Assembly (NCBI GenBank): GCA_026388015.1
Contig: JAPLKO010000018.1
Location: 1-54,685, forward strand
Reading direction: 5' to 3'
DNA from: Candidatus Firestoneibacteriota bacterium
GTDB lineage: Bacteria > Oederibacteriota > D2-FULL-39-29
Length of the DNA: 54,685 nt
Positions 34,378 through 42,219 of this stretch are shown piece by piece. The translations under genes and the position numbers were made by a program. Position 1 is the first letter of the stretch. The number at the start of each line of letters is the position of its first letter. The notes under the pieces were generated by a model. The model made no database searches. It had not been told where the DNA came from and saw only the letters and a list, made by a program, of their open reading frames with translations.

Positions 34378-35020
34378 AGTTTTAATAGCACCTTCAATTC
34401 TTTCTGCCGATTATCTTAATTTTGGCAGAGATATTGCAAAACTGGAGAAAGCCGGCGCAGATATAATCCATATTGACGTGATGGACGGCGTGTTTGTGCC
34501 TAATATTACTTTTGGAGCAGGGCTGGTAAAATATATCAGAAAAATTACCAAATTACCTTTGGACTGTCATTTGATGATCGTTAATCCGGATAAATATATT
34601 GAAAGTTTTGTGGAGGCCGGCGCAGATTACATAACTGTTCATTATGAAGCCTGCCGGGAGCTCAGAAAAACTCTAAAAAGCATAAGGAAATTTGGCGTGA
34701 AAGCCGGTATTTCCCTGAATCCGGACACGCAGATCACAAAAATACTTCCTTTCCTGGAGGAGGCTGATTTAGCTTTGGTTATGTCTGTCTTTCCCGGTTT
34801 TGGAGGGCAAAAATTCATAATGGAATCTGTAGGCCGGATTATGGAGCTTAAGGAGTCTGTCATAAAGAAAAAACAAAGCGTAAAAATTGAAGTAGACGGC
34901 GGGGTAAATGAGGAAACGGCGCCGTTGATTAATGAAGCCGGTGCGGATATTTTGGTTGCCGGTGCTGCAGTGTTTTCTTCTAAAAATATAAAACAAGCAA
35001 TAAAAAATCTTAGAAAGTAG
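34370..35020 (+). CDS. rpe: Ribulose-phosphate 3-epimerase
   Basis: A 216-residue TIM-barrel epimerase interconverting ribulose-5-P and xylulose-5-P. N-terminal LIAPSILSADYLNFG, then HIDVMDGVFVPNITFG (metal His and Asp), LDCHLMIVNPDKY and MSVFPGFGGQKF are canonical. The C-terminal phosphate site is VDGGVNEETAP. ATG 34370 overlaps the PASTA gene stop by eight bases. A start at 34346 is less likely, since it adds residues the family lacks. Confidence 0.94.
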   Translation: MSKVLIAPSILSADYLNFGRDIAKLEKAGADIIHIDVMDGVFVPNITFGAGLVKYIRKITKLPLDCHLMIVNPDKYIESFVEAGADYITVHYEACRELRKTLKSIRKFGVKAGISLNPDTQITKILPFLEEADLALVMSVFPGFGGQKFIMESVGRIMELKESVIKKKQSVKIEVDGGVNEETAPLINEAGADILVAGAAVFSSKNIKQAIKNLRK

Positions 35021-35038
35021 ATAAGGGGGAAAAGTTAT

Positions 35039-35413
35039 ATGAACAAAATGATGGAATTGGTATACGCGTTAGGTTCTGGTCCGCAGGCGGGTGCTACTGC
35101 TTCACCCGAGAGTTCCGGCAGTACATTTTTTCCGATTATAATGCTTGGTATCGTTTTTGTGATAATGTATTTTGTAGTGCTTCGTCCTCAGAGTAAAGAG
35201 CAGAAAAAGCACCGGGAAATGATAAAGGCGTTAAAAAAAGGAGACAAAGTTCTTACTGCCGGAGGTATTTATGGCGTTGTGGTAGGTATTTCCGACGCAG
35301 AGAACAAGGTAGTTATTAGAATAGATGAAAATACTAAAGTAGAAATAGCGAAAGCTTATGTTATCGGAGTAAAACCAGAAGGTCAACAAGAAAAGGCGGT
35401 TGAAATAAAGTAG
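35039..35413 (+). CDS. yajC: Sec translocase accessory subunit YajC
   Basis: A 124-residue protein with one membrane helix (about 31-48, FFPIIMLGIVFVIMYFVVL). It is followed by the conserved cytoplasmic part RPQSKEQKKHREMIKALKKG, then DKVLTAGGIYGVVVGI. YajC associates with SecDF and assists preprotein export. The position just upstream of secD-secF is the usual one. AAGGGGGA precedes the start. Confidence 0.93.
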   Translation: MNKMMELVYALGSGPQAGATASPESSGSTFFPIIMLGIVFVIMYFVVLRPQSKEQKKHREMIKALKKGDKVLTAGGIYGVVVGISDAENKVVIRIDENTKVEIAKAYVIGVKPEGQQEKAVEIK

Positions 35414-35437
35414 AGAATTTCCCAAGGGGGTTTACAA

Positions 35438-36775
35438 ATGCATAGAAACAAATGGGTAATGGGAATAATTTTTTTAGTATTCTTCGGTTCCCTTTATTCG
35501 ATTTTCTTTGAAAACGGAGAGTTTGTAAAACCGTTTGACTCTGGAAATCCGAAGAAAAGGATTAAGCTGGGACTTGACCTCCAAGGAGGTATGCATCTTC
35601 TCATGGAAGTTGATGAGAAACAGCTGCCAAAGGGTTTAAGTATATCCGAAGCTGTGGACAGAGCCGTTGAGGTAATTAGAAACAGAGTTGACTCCATAGG
35701 CGTCTCAGAACCGTTAATACAAAAAGAAGGTGAGAAGTGGATAGTTGTCCAGCTTCCCGGAGTAAAAGATCCCGATGCCGCCAAAACTATGATCGGGCAG
35801 ACGGCGTTGCTTGAGTTTAAGCTTTTAAACGAAAAGAGCGATGATCTCGAAAAAGCTTTAGACGGTAAAGTTCTGCCGGAGGATCAACTGCTCTACGACA
35901 AAGAAAAAAAGCCGTTTCTTTTAAAAAAAGAGCAGCTCTTGACAGGAGCAGCCTTGGCCTCGGCAAAAATGAGCATGGGCGGAGGCAGTTTAGGCTCGGA
36001 AATTAGCGTGGACTTCAGTTTGACTGAAGATGGTTCAAAACAATTTGCGGAGATTACCGGTAAAAATATAGGTAAACGCCTTGCGATAATTCTTGATAAC
36101 ATAGTTATTTCAGCGCCAACGATAAACAGTAAAATAAAAGGCAGGGGGCAGATAACGGGTTCGTTTGACGAAAAAGAAGCAAAAAATCTTGCGCTGCTCC
36201 TCAGATCCGGTTCTCTGCCGGTTCCAATTAGCATTATCAGCGAAAATGTAGTGGGTCCTTCACTGGGCGCGGATTCCATAAAGAAAGGACTTTACTCAGG
36301 CTTAATAGGACTTTTAGCCGTTCTTCTTATTATGGGGTTCTATTACAAGATTTCCGGAGTGATAGCCGATATCGGTTTGTTCTGTAACATTCTTTATCTT
36401 GTAGGGGGAATGACGTTTATCGGAGCCACTTTAACCATGCCCGGTATAGCAGGTATTATTCTGACTATCGGTATGTCGGTCGACTCAAATGTTTTGATTC
36501 TGGAGAGAATTAGAGAAGAATTAAGAAGCGGAAAGACCGTAAGAGCCGCAGTAGATGCCGGTTACAAACGCGCATTTTGGACCGTAATAGATTCACACAT
36601 TACAACTCTGATAACCGCTCTTATTTTATTTATTTTTGGAACAGGACCTATAAAGGGCTTTGCCGTAACATTGAGCATGGGCTGCGCTATCAGTTTGTTT
36701 ACGGCCGTAGTAGTTACAAAAGTTATCTTTGACTGGCGCTTATCAAGAGGGGAAGTTGAAACACTTAGTATTTAG
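35438..36775 (+). CDS. secD: Protein translocase subunit SecD
   Basis: A 445-residue RND-type membrane protein. The first helix (about 8-24) is followed by KLGLDLQGGMHLLMEVD, the P1 periplasmic domain (VIRNRVDSIGVSEPLIQKEG), then VGPSLGADSIKKG and five membrane helices with MSVDSNVLILERIREELRSG. SecD uses the proton gradient to pull proteins across the inner membrane with SecF. A ribosome site (AAGGGGG) precedes the ATG. secF follows after 22 bases. Confidence 0.95.
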   Translation: MHRNKWVMGIIFLVFFGSLYSIFFENGEFVKPFDSGNPKKRIKLGLDLQGGMHLLMEVDEKQLPKGLSISEAVDRAVEVIRNRVDSIGVSEPLIQKEGEKWIVVQLPGVKDPDAAKTMIGQTALLEFKLLNEKSDDLEKALDGKVLPEDQLLYDKEKKPFLLKKEQLLTGAALASAKMSMGGGSLGSEISVDFSLTEDGSKQFAEITGKNIGKRLAIILDNIVISAPTINSKIKGRGQITGSFDEKEAKNLALLLRSGSLPVPISIISENVVGPSLGADSIKKGLYSGLIGLLAVLLIMGFYYKISGVIADIGLFCNILYLVGGMTFIGATLTMPGIAGIILTIGMSVDSNVLILERIREELRSGKTVRAAVDAGYKRAFWTVIDSHITTLITALILFIFGTGPIKGFAVTLSMGCAISLFTAVVVTKVIFDWRLSRGEVETLSI

Positions 36776-36797
36776 CTAAATTCAATTTGGAGGAAAG

Positions 36798-37736
36798 ATG
36801 ATTCAGATATTCAGAAACCCAAAAATTAACTTTGTCGGATTGCGGTTTATTGCTTATGCTATATCCGCGATTCTGGTTTGCTCCGGGCTTTTTGCAATTG
36901 TCCAGCTGTCCCGGGGGAAAGGAAATATCGGAATTGATTTTGCCGGCGGGAGTGTGGTTTCTATAAAATTCAAGAAAGAATTAGAGGCCGGTAAGATTAG
37001 AGAGGTGCTGGATAAGAACGGCTTTAACGAAACCGGAATACAGCAAATAGCCGACCGTGCGGGAGCCCCAAAGGAAAAGGTTCTTCTTAGAATTAAGGCG
37101 TCCAATGTTAAGATCGGAAGTCTTAAAGAAACTATGACAAAAATAATTACGGAAGGTTTTCCGGGAGAAGTGTTTGAAATAGACAGAATAGAAGACATGG
37201 GTCCGGTTGTCAGCTCAAAATTAAAAGGGCAGGCTTTCTGGGCTGTCTTCTTTGCCATTATTTCCATAATGGTCTACATCTGGTTCCGCTTTGAATTTAG
37301 GTTTGGCCTCGCCGGAGCTGCTGCGACGCTTCATGATGTGCTGGCGGTAATCGGAATATTTTATTTTATGGATAAAGAATTCACGCTTTTACTTGTTACT
37401 GCGCTGCTGACTCTTGCAGGCTATTCTCTTACCGATACGGTCGTTGTTTTTGACAGAATAAGAGAAAATCTAAGATTGAGGGTTAAAGACAGTCTCGATA
37501 CAATAATTAATTCCAGCGTTAATGAAGTTTTGAGCCGGACATTTATGACCTCCTTAACGGTGCTTCTGGTGGTAGTTGCCTTATTCTTGTATGGCGGAGA
37601 GGTTATTCATGATTTCTCTTTTGCTTTGATTCTGGGAGTTGTGATAGGGACCTACTCTTCCTGGTTTGTTGCCAGTCCGATACTTATTGAGTGGGAACAT
37701 GCAATGAAAAGAAAAGCTTTGGTCGTTAAAAAATAA
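36798..37736 (+). CDS. secF: Protein translocase subunit SecF
   Basis: A 312-residue partner of SecD. The first helix (about 16-36) is followed by the periplasmic entry IGIDFAGGSVVSIKF, then DMGPVVSSKLKGQAFWAVFF and the helical bundle with ALLTLAGYSLTDTVVVFDRI, VNEVLSRTFMTS. GGAGG precedes the start. The stop is followed at once by a GC-rich hairpin and the RelA/SpoT-like gene. Confidence 0.95.
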   Translation: MIQIFRNPKINFVGLRFIAYAISAILVCSGLFAIVQLSRGKGNIGIDFAGGSVVSIKFKKELEAGKIREVLDKNGFNETGIQQIADRAGAPKEKVLLRIKASNVKIGSLKETMTKIITEGFPGEVFEIDRIEDMGPVVSSKLKGQAFWAVFFAIISIMVYIWFRFEFRFGLAGAAATLHDVLAVIGIFYFMDKEFTLLLVTALLTLAGYSLTDTVVVFDRIRENLRLRVKDSLDTIINSSVNEVLSRTFMTSLTVLLVVVALFLYGGEVIHDFSFALILGVVIGTYSSWFVASPILIEWEHAMKRKALVVKK

Positions 37737-37737
37737 T

Positions 37738-37769
37738 ATAAGATGCCCGTCGCAGGGCGGGCACCTTAT
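37738..37769 (+). other. GC-rich hairpin between secF and the RelA/SpoT gene
   Basis: ATAAG-A-TGCCCG (37738-37749) pairs with CGGGCA-C-CTTAT (37758-37769), an 11-pair stem with one mismatch and an eight-base loop. No T-tract follows, so it is unlikely to be an intrinsic terminator. It may stabilise or attenuate the transcript, or be a REP-like remnant. Confidence 0.5.
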
Positions 37770-37796
37770 GGAAAGCCTGCAATTCAAAAGGTTAAA

Positions 37797-39248
37797 ATGA
37801 CGTATGAAGAAATAAAAAAAAAGCTGGTCAAAAACAATCCGCAGGCAGATGTAGAGCTTGCAGACAGGTGCAATAAACTAGCTGAAGAAGTTCATTCCTC
37901 TCAAAAACGCCTCTCCGGCGACCCATATATGACTCATACCCTGGAAGTGGCAAATATTCTCCTCGATTTAAAGATGGATTCTGTGGTCATCTCGGCAGGG
38001 CTTCTTCACGATGTGCTTGAGGATTCTTCTATGAGTTATGAGGAGCTGAAAGAAAAAGTCGGAGAAGAAGTGGCAACACTGGTGGAAGGAGTAACTAAAC
38101 TATCTTTTAAGATAAAGCCGGAGAAAGAGATAAGGCAGGCCGATAATTTTAGAAAAATACTACTGGCTATGTCCAAAGATATCCGAGTGATAGTTATTAA
38201 ACTGGCGGATCGTCTGCATAATATGCGCACTCTGCAATTTCTTCCGGAAGACAAGCAGAGGGAAAACGCCGAAGAAACTCTGCAAATTTATGCGCCGCTT
38301 GCCCACCGTCTGGGTGTAGGTCGTTTAAAATGGGAACTTGAAGATCTCTGTATGAAATATCTTTATCCTAAAGAATATGAAGAGATAGGAGATAAAATAG
38401 CGGCGAAAAGAATACACAGGGAAAAGCTGGTGGAAGAGGCGCGAACTTTACTTCTGCAAAAATTAAAGGAACTGGGGATTGCCGTTACTATTGTCGGGCG
38501 CGCTAAACATTTTTACAGTATTTTTCAGAAGATGAAAAGGCTGAACAAGGAATTTGAAGAGATTTATGATATAACGGCTTTAAGAATAATTTCGGAATCC
38601 GTGGAAGAGTGCTATTCTATTCTGGGCGTAATACATTCCATATTTAAGCCTTTGCCCGGGCAGTTTGATGACTATATAGCCATGCCGAAAACAAACAAGT
38701 ATCAATCTCTGCATACAAATGTAATAGGTCCGAACGGGCTGCCTCTTGAAATACAAATTAGAACAAAAGATATGAATGAAACCGCGGAGTTTGGAGTGGC
38801 TGCGCACTGGTACTATAAAGAGGGCGGTCAGAGGGATAAAAAAGCCGAACATAAGATTGAATGGCTCCGGCATCTTATTGAGTGGATGACGGAAATTAAA
38901 GACTCTAAAGAATTTATGGATTTGCTGAAGATGGATTTATTTGGAGATGAGGTATTTGCCTTTACTCCCAAAGGGGACGTATTTTCCCTGCCGCTCGGAT
39001 CAACGGCGGTTGACTTTGCCTATGCCGTACATTCCTCGCTGGGTGATAAAATAATGGGCGCTAAGATAAACAATAAGATGTCTCCTATAAGAGCAGAACT
39101 TAAAACAGGAGATATTGTCGAGATAATAACAGCTTCCCGCTCAAATCCCAACCCGGATTGGCTTAAATTTGTGCGGACAAATAAGGCTAAACATAAAATC
39201 AGGCACTTTCTTAAAATAAAAGAGGAAGAGGAAAAGAAAAACAAATAG
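37797..39248 (+). CDS. Short RelA/SpoT homologue (HD-synthetase-TGS, no ACT domain)
   Basis: A 483-residue (p)ppGpp enzyme. The HD hydrolase domain keeps His47 (THTLEV), His71-Asp72 with Glu75-Asp76 (HDVLED) and Asn142 (RLHNMR). The synthetase domain has GRAKHFYSIFQKM, EEIYDITALRII and YQSLHTNV. The motif that is RxKD in bifunctional enzymes and ExDD in RelA reads QFDD (289-292). The TGS domain (about 381-445) follows, then the protein stops, lacking the C-terminal zinc-finger/ACT part of full-length Rel. It probably both makes and breaks (p)ppGpp, with altered balance and less ribosome control. ATG 37797 is the family-like start; an earlier one lies within the hairpin. Confidence 0.88.
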   Translation: MTYEEIKKKLVKNNPQADVELADRCNKLAEEVHSSQKRLSGDPYMTHTLEVANILLDLKMDSVVISAGLLHDVLEDSSMSYEELKEKVGEEVATLVEGVTKLSFKIKPEKEIRQADNFRKILLAMSKDIRVIVIKLADRLHNMRTLQFLPEDKQRENAEETLQIYAPLAHRLGVGRLKWELEDLCMKYLYPKEYEEIGDKIAAKRIHREKLVEEARTLLLQKLKELGIAVTIVGRAKHFYSIFQKMKRLNKEFEEIYDITALRIISESVEECYSILGVIHSIFKPLPGQFDDYIAMPKTNKYQSLHTNVIGPNGLPLEIQIRTKDMNETAEFGVAAHWYYKEGGQRDKKAEHKIEWLRHLIEWMTEIKDSKEFMDLLKMDLFGDEVFAFTPKGDVFSLPLGSTAVDFAYAVHSSLGDKIMGAKINNKMSPIRAELKTGDIVEIITASRSNPNPDWLKFVRTNKAKHKIRHFLKIKEEEEKKNK

Positions 39249-39309
39249 CTTAAAGGATGATAAAAATCATACAATAAAATAAGTAATAATGTAAAATACT
39301 GGAAGGTCT

Positions 39310-40005
39310 ATGGAAAAAAGAGCTTTGCAGCAGATAAATTACGGTATTTATATAGTAAGCTCAAAAAACGGAGCCAAATACAACGGCCAGATTGTAAATT
39401 CTGTTTTTCAGGTTACGTCAGAGCCTGCAGCCGTCGCTGTCTGCATAAACAAAAGCAATTTAACTTATGAGTTTATCAGTCAGAGTAAGGTGTTTACGGT
39501 CTCTGTTTTGGAAAAAAATGCGCCGATGCTTTTTCTCGGAAAATTCGGTTTTAAAAGCGGACGAGATATTGATAAGTTTGCGGAAACAAAATATCTCCTG
39601 GGGAAAACCGGCGCTCCCGTGGTGACGGATTGGTCTCTGGCATATTTCGAATGTGAAGTGCTGTCTCAAACTGATGCGGGGACGCATGCGATATTCGTTG
39701 GAAAAGTAATTGCCGAAGGTATTCTGCAGGAAGATAAAGAGCCCCTGACATATGATTATTATCGTTTGATAAAAAAGGGAAAATCTCCAAAAGCTGCCCC
39801 GTCTTATGTGGCAAATACTTTTCAAACGGAAGAAAAAAAAGCGGCTGCAAAATTTAAATGTAAAGTTTGCGGGTATGAGTATTCTCCTGAAACCGGAGAT
39901 GCCGAAAGCGGGATTAATACAGGAACTGCTTTTGAAAGTCTGCCGCAGTCCTGGAAATGCCCTGTCTGCAAGGTAGACAAAAATAATTTTGAGAAGGAAA
40001 ACTGA
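39310..40005 (+). CDS. Flavin reductase-rubredoxin fusion (high-molecular-weight rubredoxin-like)
   Basis: A 231-residue two-domain redox protein. Residues 1-160 are a flavin reductase-like FMN domain (INYGIYIVSSKNGAKYNGQI and YFECEVLSQTDAGTHAIFVG). Residues 180-230 are a rubredoxin with Cys184-x2-Cys187 and Cys217-x2-Cys220. This matches the Hrb type known from Moorella, which passes electrons from NAD(P)H to a flavodiiron protein that reduces NO or O2. No flavodiiron gene is in the window; here the partners may be the rubrerythrin or superoxide reductase encoded next. An inverted repeat (ATGAT-N4-ATCAT, 39257-39270) lies upstream. Confidence 0.87.
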   Translation: MEKRALQQINYGIYIVSSKNGAKYNGQIVNSVFQVTSEPAAVAVCINKSNLTYEFISQSKVFTVSVLEKNAPMLFLGKFGFKSGRDIDKFAETKYLLGKTGAPVVTDWSLAYFECEVLSQTDAGTHAIFVGKVIAEGILQEDKEPLTYDYYRLIKKGKSPKAAPSYVANTFQTEEKKAAAKFKCKVCGYEYSPETGDAESGINTGTAFESLPQSWKCPVCKVDKNNFEKEN

Positions 40006-40595
40006 TGCTTATCCTTGGAATAAACGGAAGTCCGAGAAAAGGCGGAAATACAGATATTCTGCTGGAGCGGGCGTTAACCGGAGCAAAAGCTGCCGGTGCG
40101 GAAACTCAAAGGATAAACCTTGGAGAATTAAGATTTTCTCCCTGTCTCTCCTGTGAGAACGCAAGAAAAGACGGGGTTTGTAAAATCAATGATGACATGC
40201 AAAAGGTGTCTATTGCAATAGCCAAGGCAGATGGAATAATAATAGCTTCTCCTGTTTACTTCGGGAGCGTTTCGGCGCAGATCAAGATGATGATTGACCG
40301 TTTTCAATGCTATTGGGCTGCTATATTTATGCATAAAACGTTGAAAAACCCGCCGGCAAGACCGGGAGCGTTTATTTGCGTCGCCGCAAACAGTAAAAAA
40401 GAGTTTTTTGAAAATTCGAAAGAAGTTGTAAAAAACCTGTTTTTCACTCTGAACGTTAAATACTCGAAAGAACTGCTCTGCGCGGGAGTTGAAGGAAAGG
40501 GCGAGGTTTTAAAAAAAACGGAATGCCTGCAAAAAGCGGAGAAAGTTGGTTTTGAGCTTGTTAAAAAGGAGGGGGATGATGGGTGTCAAATTTAA
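40005..40595 (+). CDS. NADPH-dependent FMN reductase / flavodoxin-fold iron-sulfur flavoprotein-like
   Basis: A 196-residue flavodoxin-fold protein. The FMN phosphate loop is GINGSPRKGGNTD. A short Cys pair in FSPCLSCENARKDGVC resembles iron-sulfur flavoproteins, but the spacing is not a full compact cluster motif. ASPVYFGSVSAQIKMMIDRF is the flavin side loop. It starts one base into the stop of the rubredoxin-fusion gene. Probably part of electron supply to the peroxide and superoxide reductases. Confidence 0.85.
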   Translation: MLILGINGSPRKGGNTDILLERALTGAKAAGAETQRINLGELRFSPCLSCENARKDGVCKINDDMQKVSIAIAKADGIIIASPVYFGSVSAQIKMMIDRFQCYWAAIFMHKTLKNPPARPGAFICVAANSKKEFFENSKEVVKNLFFTLNVKYSKELLCAGVEGKGEVLKKTECLQKAEKVGFELVKKEGDDGCQI

Positions 40596-41055
40596 CGTCA
40601 GTGACATTGTAGAGATGGGAATACAAATAGAAAAAAACGGAAAAGAGTATTACGCCGAAGTGATGGGCTGCGCCAAATCAGAAAAGACGAAGGACATATT
40701 CAGGTTTCTCGGAAACGAAGAAGAAAAGCACATTAACTACTTTGAAAATCTGCTGGCGTCTCTTGAAAAAGAGGAACTGGCTGAATCCTACCCCGGCGAA
40801 TATCATGAATATATTGAGCATCTTTCGGGTTTGCATATATTTACAAAGAAAGGAGCAGGGAAAACAACTGCCTGTAAAATGAAATCAGATAAAGAAGCGC
40901 TCGAGACCGCCGCAGGTCTTGAAAAAGATACTATCTTGTTTTACCATGAAATGAAAACGTTTATTTCAGGGAAAGATAAAGAAGTGATAGAGAAAATAAT
41001 ACAGGAAGAGCAGAAGCATCTGTCAAAACTGCTGGGGTTTTTGAAAACAATTTAG
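40579..41055 (+). CDS. Ferritin-like/rubrerythrin-family diiron protein
   Basis: A 158-residue four-helix protein. Glu-rich diiron positions are seen as EKNGKEYYAEV, NEEEKHINYFENL, LEKDTILFYHEM and IQEEQKHLSKL. It lacks a rubredoxin domain. Likely a peroxidase or iron-binding protein of the rubrerythrin superfamily. AAGGAGG at 40567-40573 fits ATG 40579 best; ATG 40576 is too close, and an earlier ATG at 40546 has no site. It overlaps the flavoprotein gene by 17 bases. Confidence 0.84.
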   Translation: MGVKFNVSDIVEMGIQIEKNGKEYYAEVMGCAKSEKTKDIFRFLGNEEEKHINYFENLLASLEKEELAESYPGEYHEYIEHLSGLHIFTKKGAGKTTACKMKSDKEALETAAGLEKDTILFYHEMKTFISGKDKEVIEKIIQEEQKHLSKLLGFLKTI

Positions 41056-41079
41056 AAAAAATAGCGTAAAGGAGGTTGT

Positions 41080-41460
41080 ATGCCTGTAAAAGACAAAAAG
41101 GAGATTTATAAGTGCGGAGTGTGCGGTAATGTTGTGGAAGTTTTGTTTGCGGGCGGCGGAGAGCTGGTTTGCTGCGGAAAACCTATGGTTCTCCAGTTGG
41201 AAAACACCGTGGATGCTTCAAAAGAAAAACATATTCCGGTGATAGAGAAAACTGCGGACGGCTATAAAGTCAAAGTCGGCGCCATATCTCATCCGATGGA
41301 AGAAAAACATTACATCGTGATGATAGAGTTGAATGTTGACGGGAACTCTTACAATCAGTTACTGGCTCCCGGCGCAGCTCCCGAGGCAACGTTTTGCGTA
41401 AAAGGCAACGCCGTTTTTGCGAGAGAGTATTGCACTCTGCACGGACTTTGGAAGGCATAA
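41080..41460 (+). CDS. dfx: Desulfoferrodoxin (2Fe superoxide reductase)
   Basis: A 126-residue superoxide reductase. The N-terminal desulforedoxin domain has Cys12, Cys15, Cys31 and Cys32 for centre I. The catalytic centre II ligands are His51, His71, His77, Cys118 and His121, with the preceding Glu49 and Lys50 as usual. It reduces superoxide to peroxide without making O2, handing peroxide to the rubrerythrin encoded next. GGAGG at 41072-41076 precedes the ATG. Confidence 0.93.
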   Translation: MPVKDKKEIYKCGVCGNVVEVLFAGGGELVCCGKPMVLQLENTVDASKEKHIPVIEKTADGYKVKVGAISHPMEEKHYIVMIELNVDGNSYNQLLAPGAAPEATFCVKGNAVFAREYCTLHGLWKA

Positions 41461-41464
41461 ACGC

Positions 41465-41492
41465 AAGTACGAAGCTCGAGGTATTCAATACG
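41465..41492 (+). repeat. Degenerate AAGTACG heptamer array between dfx and rbr
   Basis: Units AAGTACG, AAGCTCG, AGGTATT and CAATACG in seven-base register. The first 14 bases (ACGCAAGTACGAAG, 41461-41474) are identical to 47724-47737 after dapB. It lies directly after the dfx stop. Confidence 0.5.
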
Positions 41493-41518
41493 AATTTTAT
41501 AATAAGGAGGATAACAAT

Positions 41519-42094
41519 ATGGCTTGTTTAAAAGGTTCGAAAACAGAAAAAAATCTTCTGGCTTCATTTGCAGGAGAGTCTCAGGCGCGTAACAGGTATA
41601 CGTATTTTTCTTCGGCGGCAAAAAAAGAGGGGTATGAGCAGATAGCGTTTTATTTTGCCGATACGGCGGATAATGAAAAAGAGCATGCCAAGAGGTTTTT
41701 TAAGTTTCTTGAAGGCGGCGACCTTGAGATATCGGCGACATATCCGGCCGGAAAAATCGGAACCACAAAAGAAAACTTGAAAGCATCAGCTGCGGGGGAA
41801 AAACACGAGTATACCGTTTTATATCCGTTGGCTGCAAATATAGCGGAACAGGAAGGCTTCAAGGATGTTGCCGCAGCATTCAAAGCGATAGCAGAAGCCG
41901 AAAGGGCGCACGAGGCCAGATACAGTAAACTGCTGGCAAATATTGAAAAGGACATTGTCTTTAAAAAGAGCGGCTCGGTAAAATGGAAATGCCGTAACTG
42001 CGGATATGTCCATGAAGGTCCGGAAGCACCCGACCTTTGCCCTGCTTGTCTTCATCCGAAAGCGTATTTTGAGCTTTTCTGCGAAAACTACTAA
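41519..42094 (+). CDS. rbr: Rubrerythrin
   Basis: A 191-residue peroxide reductase. The N-terminal diiron four-helix domain has FAGESQARNRYTYFSSAAKK, DNEKEHAKRFFKFLEGG and AEAERAHEARYSKLL. The C-terminal rubredoxin-like FeS4 domain has WKCRNCGYVHEG and CPACLHPKAYFELF. AAGGAGG at 41504-41510 supports ATG 41519. Last gene of the oxidative-stress cluster, followed by a strong terminator. Confidence 0.94.
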   Translation: MACLKGSKTEKNLLASFAGESQARNRYTYFSSAAKKEGYEQIAFYFADTADNEKEHAKRFFKFLEGGDLEISATYPAGKIGTTKENLKASAAGEKHEYTVLYPLAANIAEQEGFKDVAAAFKAIAEAERAHEARYSKLLANIEKDIVFKKSGSVKWKCRNCGYVHEGPEAPDLCPACLHPKAYFELFCENY

Positions 42095-42117
42095 AACGTA
42101 ATTCTTGTATCTTTATA

Positions 42118-42151
42118 AAAACCCTGCAAGCTTAACGCTTGTAGGGTTTTT
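42118..42151 (+). terminator. Intrinsic terminator after rbr
   Basis: AAAACCCTGCAAGC (42118-42131) pairs with GCTTGTAGGGTTTT (42137-42150), 14 pairs with one G-U, loop TTAAC, followed by a T-run. The A-rich 5' arm may also work for the opposite strand. Confidence 0.92.
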
Positions 42152-42152
42152 G

Positions 42153-42181
42153 TTGAATAACTAATTCTTAAATGATATTAT
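42153..42181 (+). promoter_or_regulatory. Promoter of folD
   Basis: TTGAAT at 42153-42158 and TATTAT at 42176-42181, spacer 17, with extended -10 TGATATTAT. It starts just beyond the rbr terminator. The expected start near 42188 gives a leader of about 32 bases. Confidence 0.6.
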
Positions 42182-42219
42182 TTAAATATTAAGCAATTAA
42201 ATTATTTCTGGAGGGGAAA

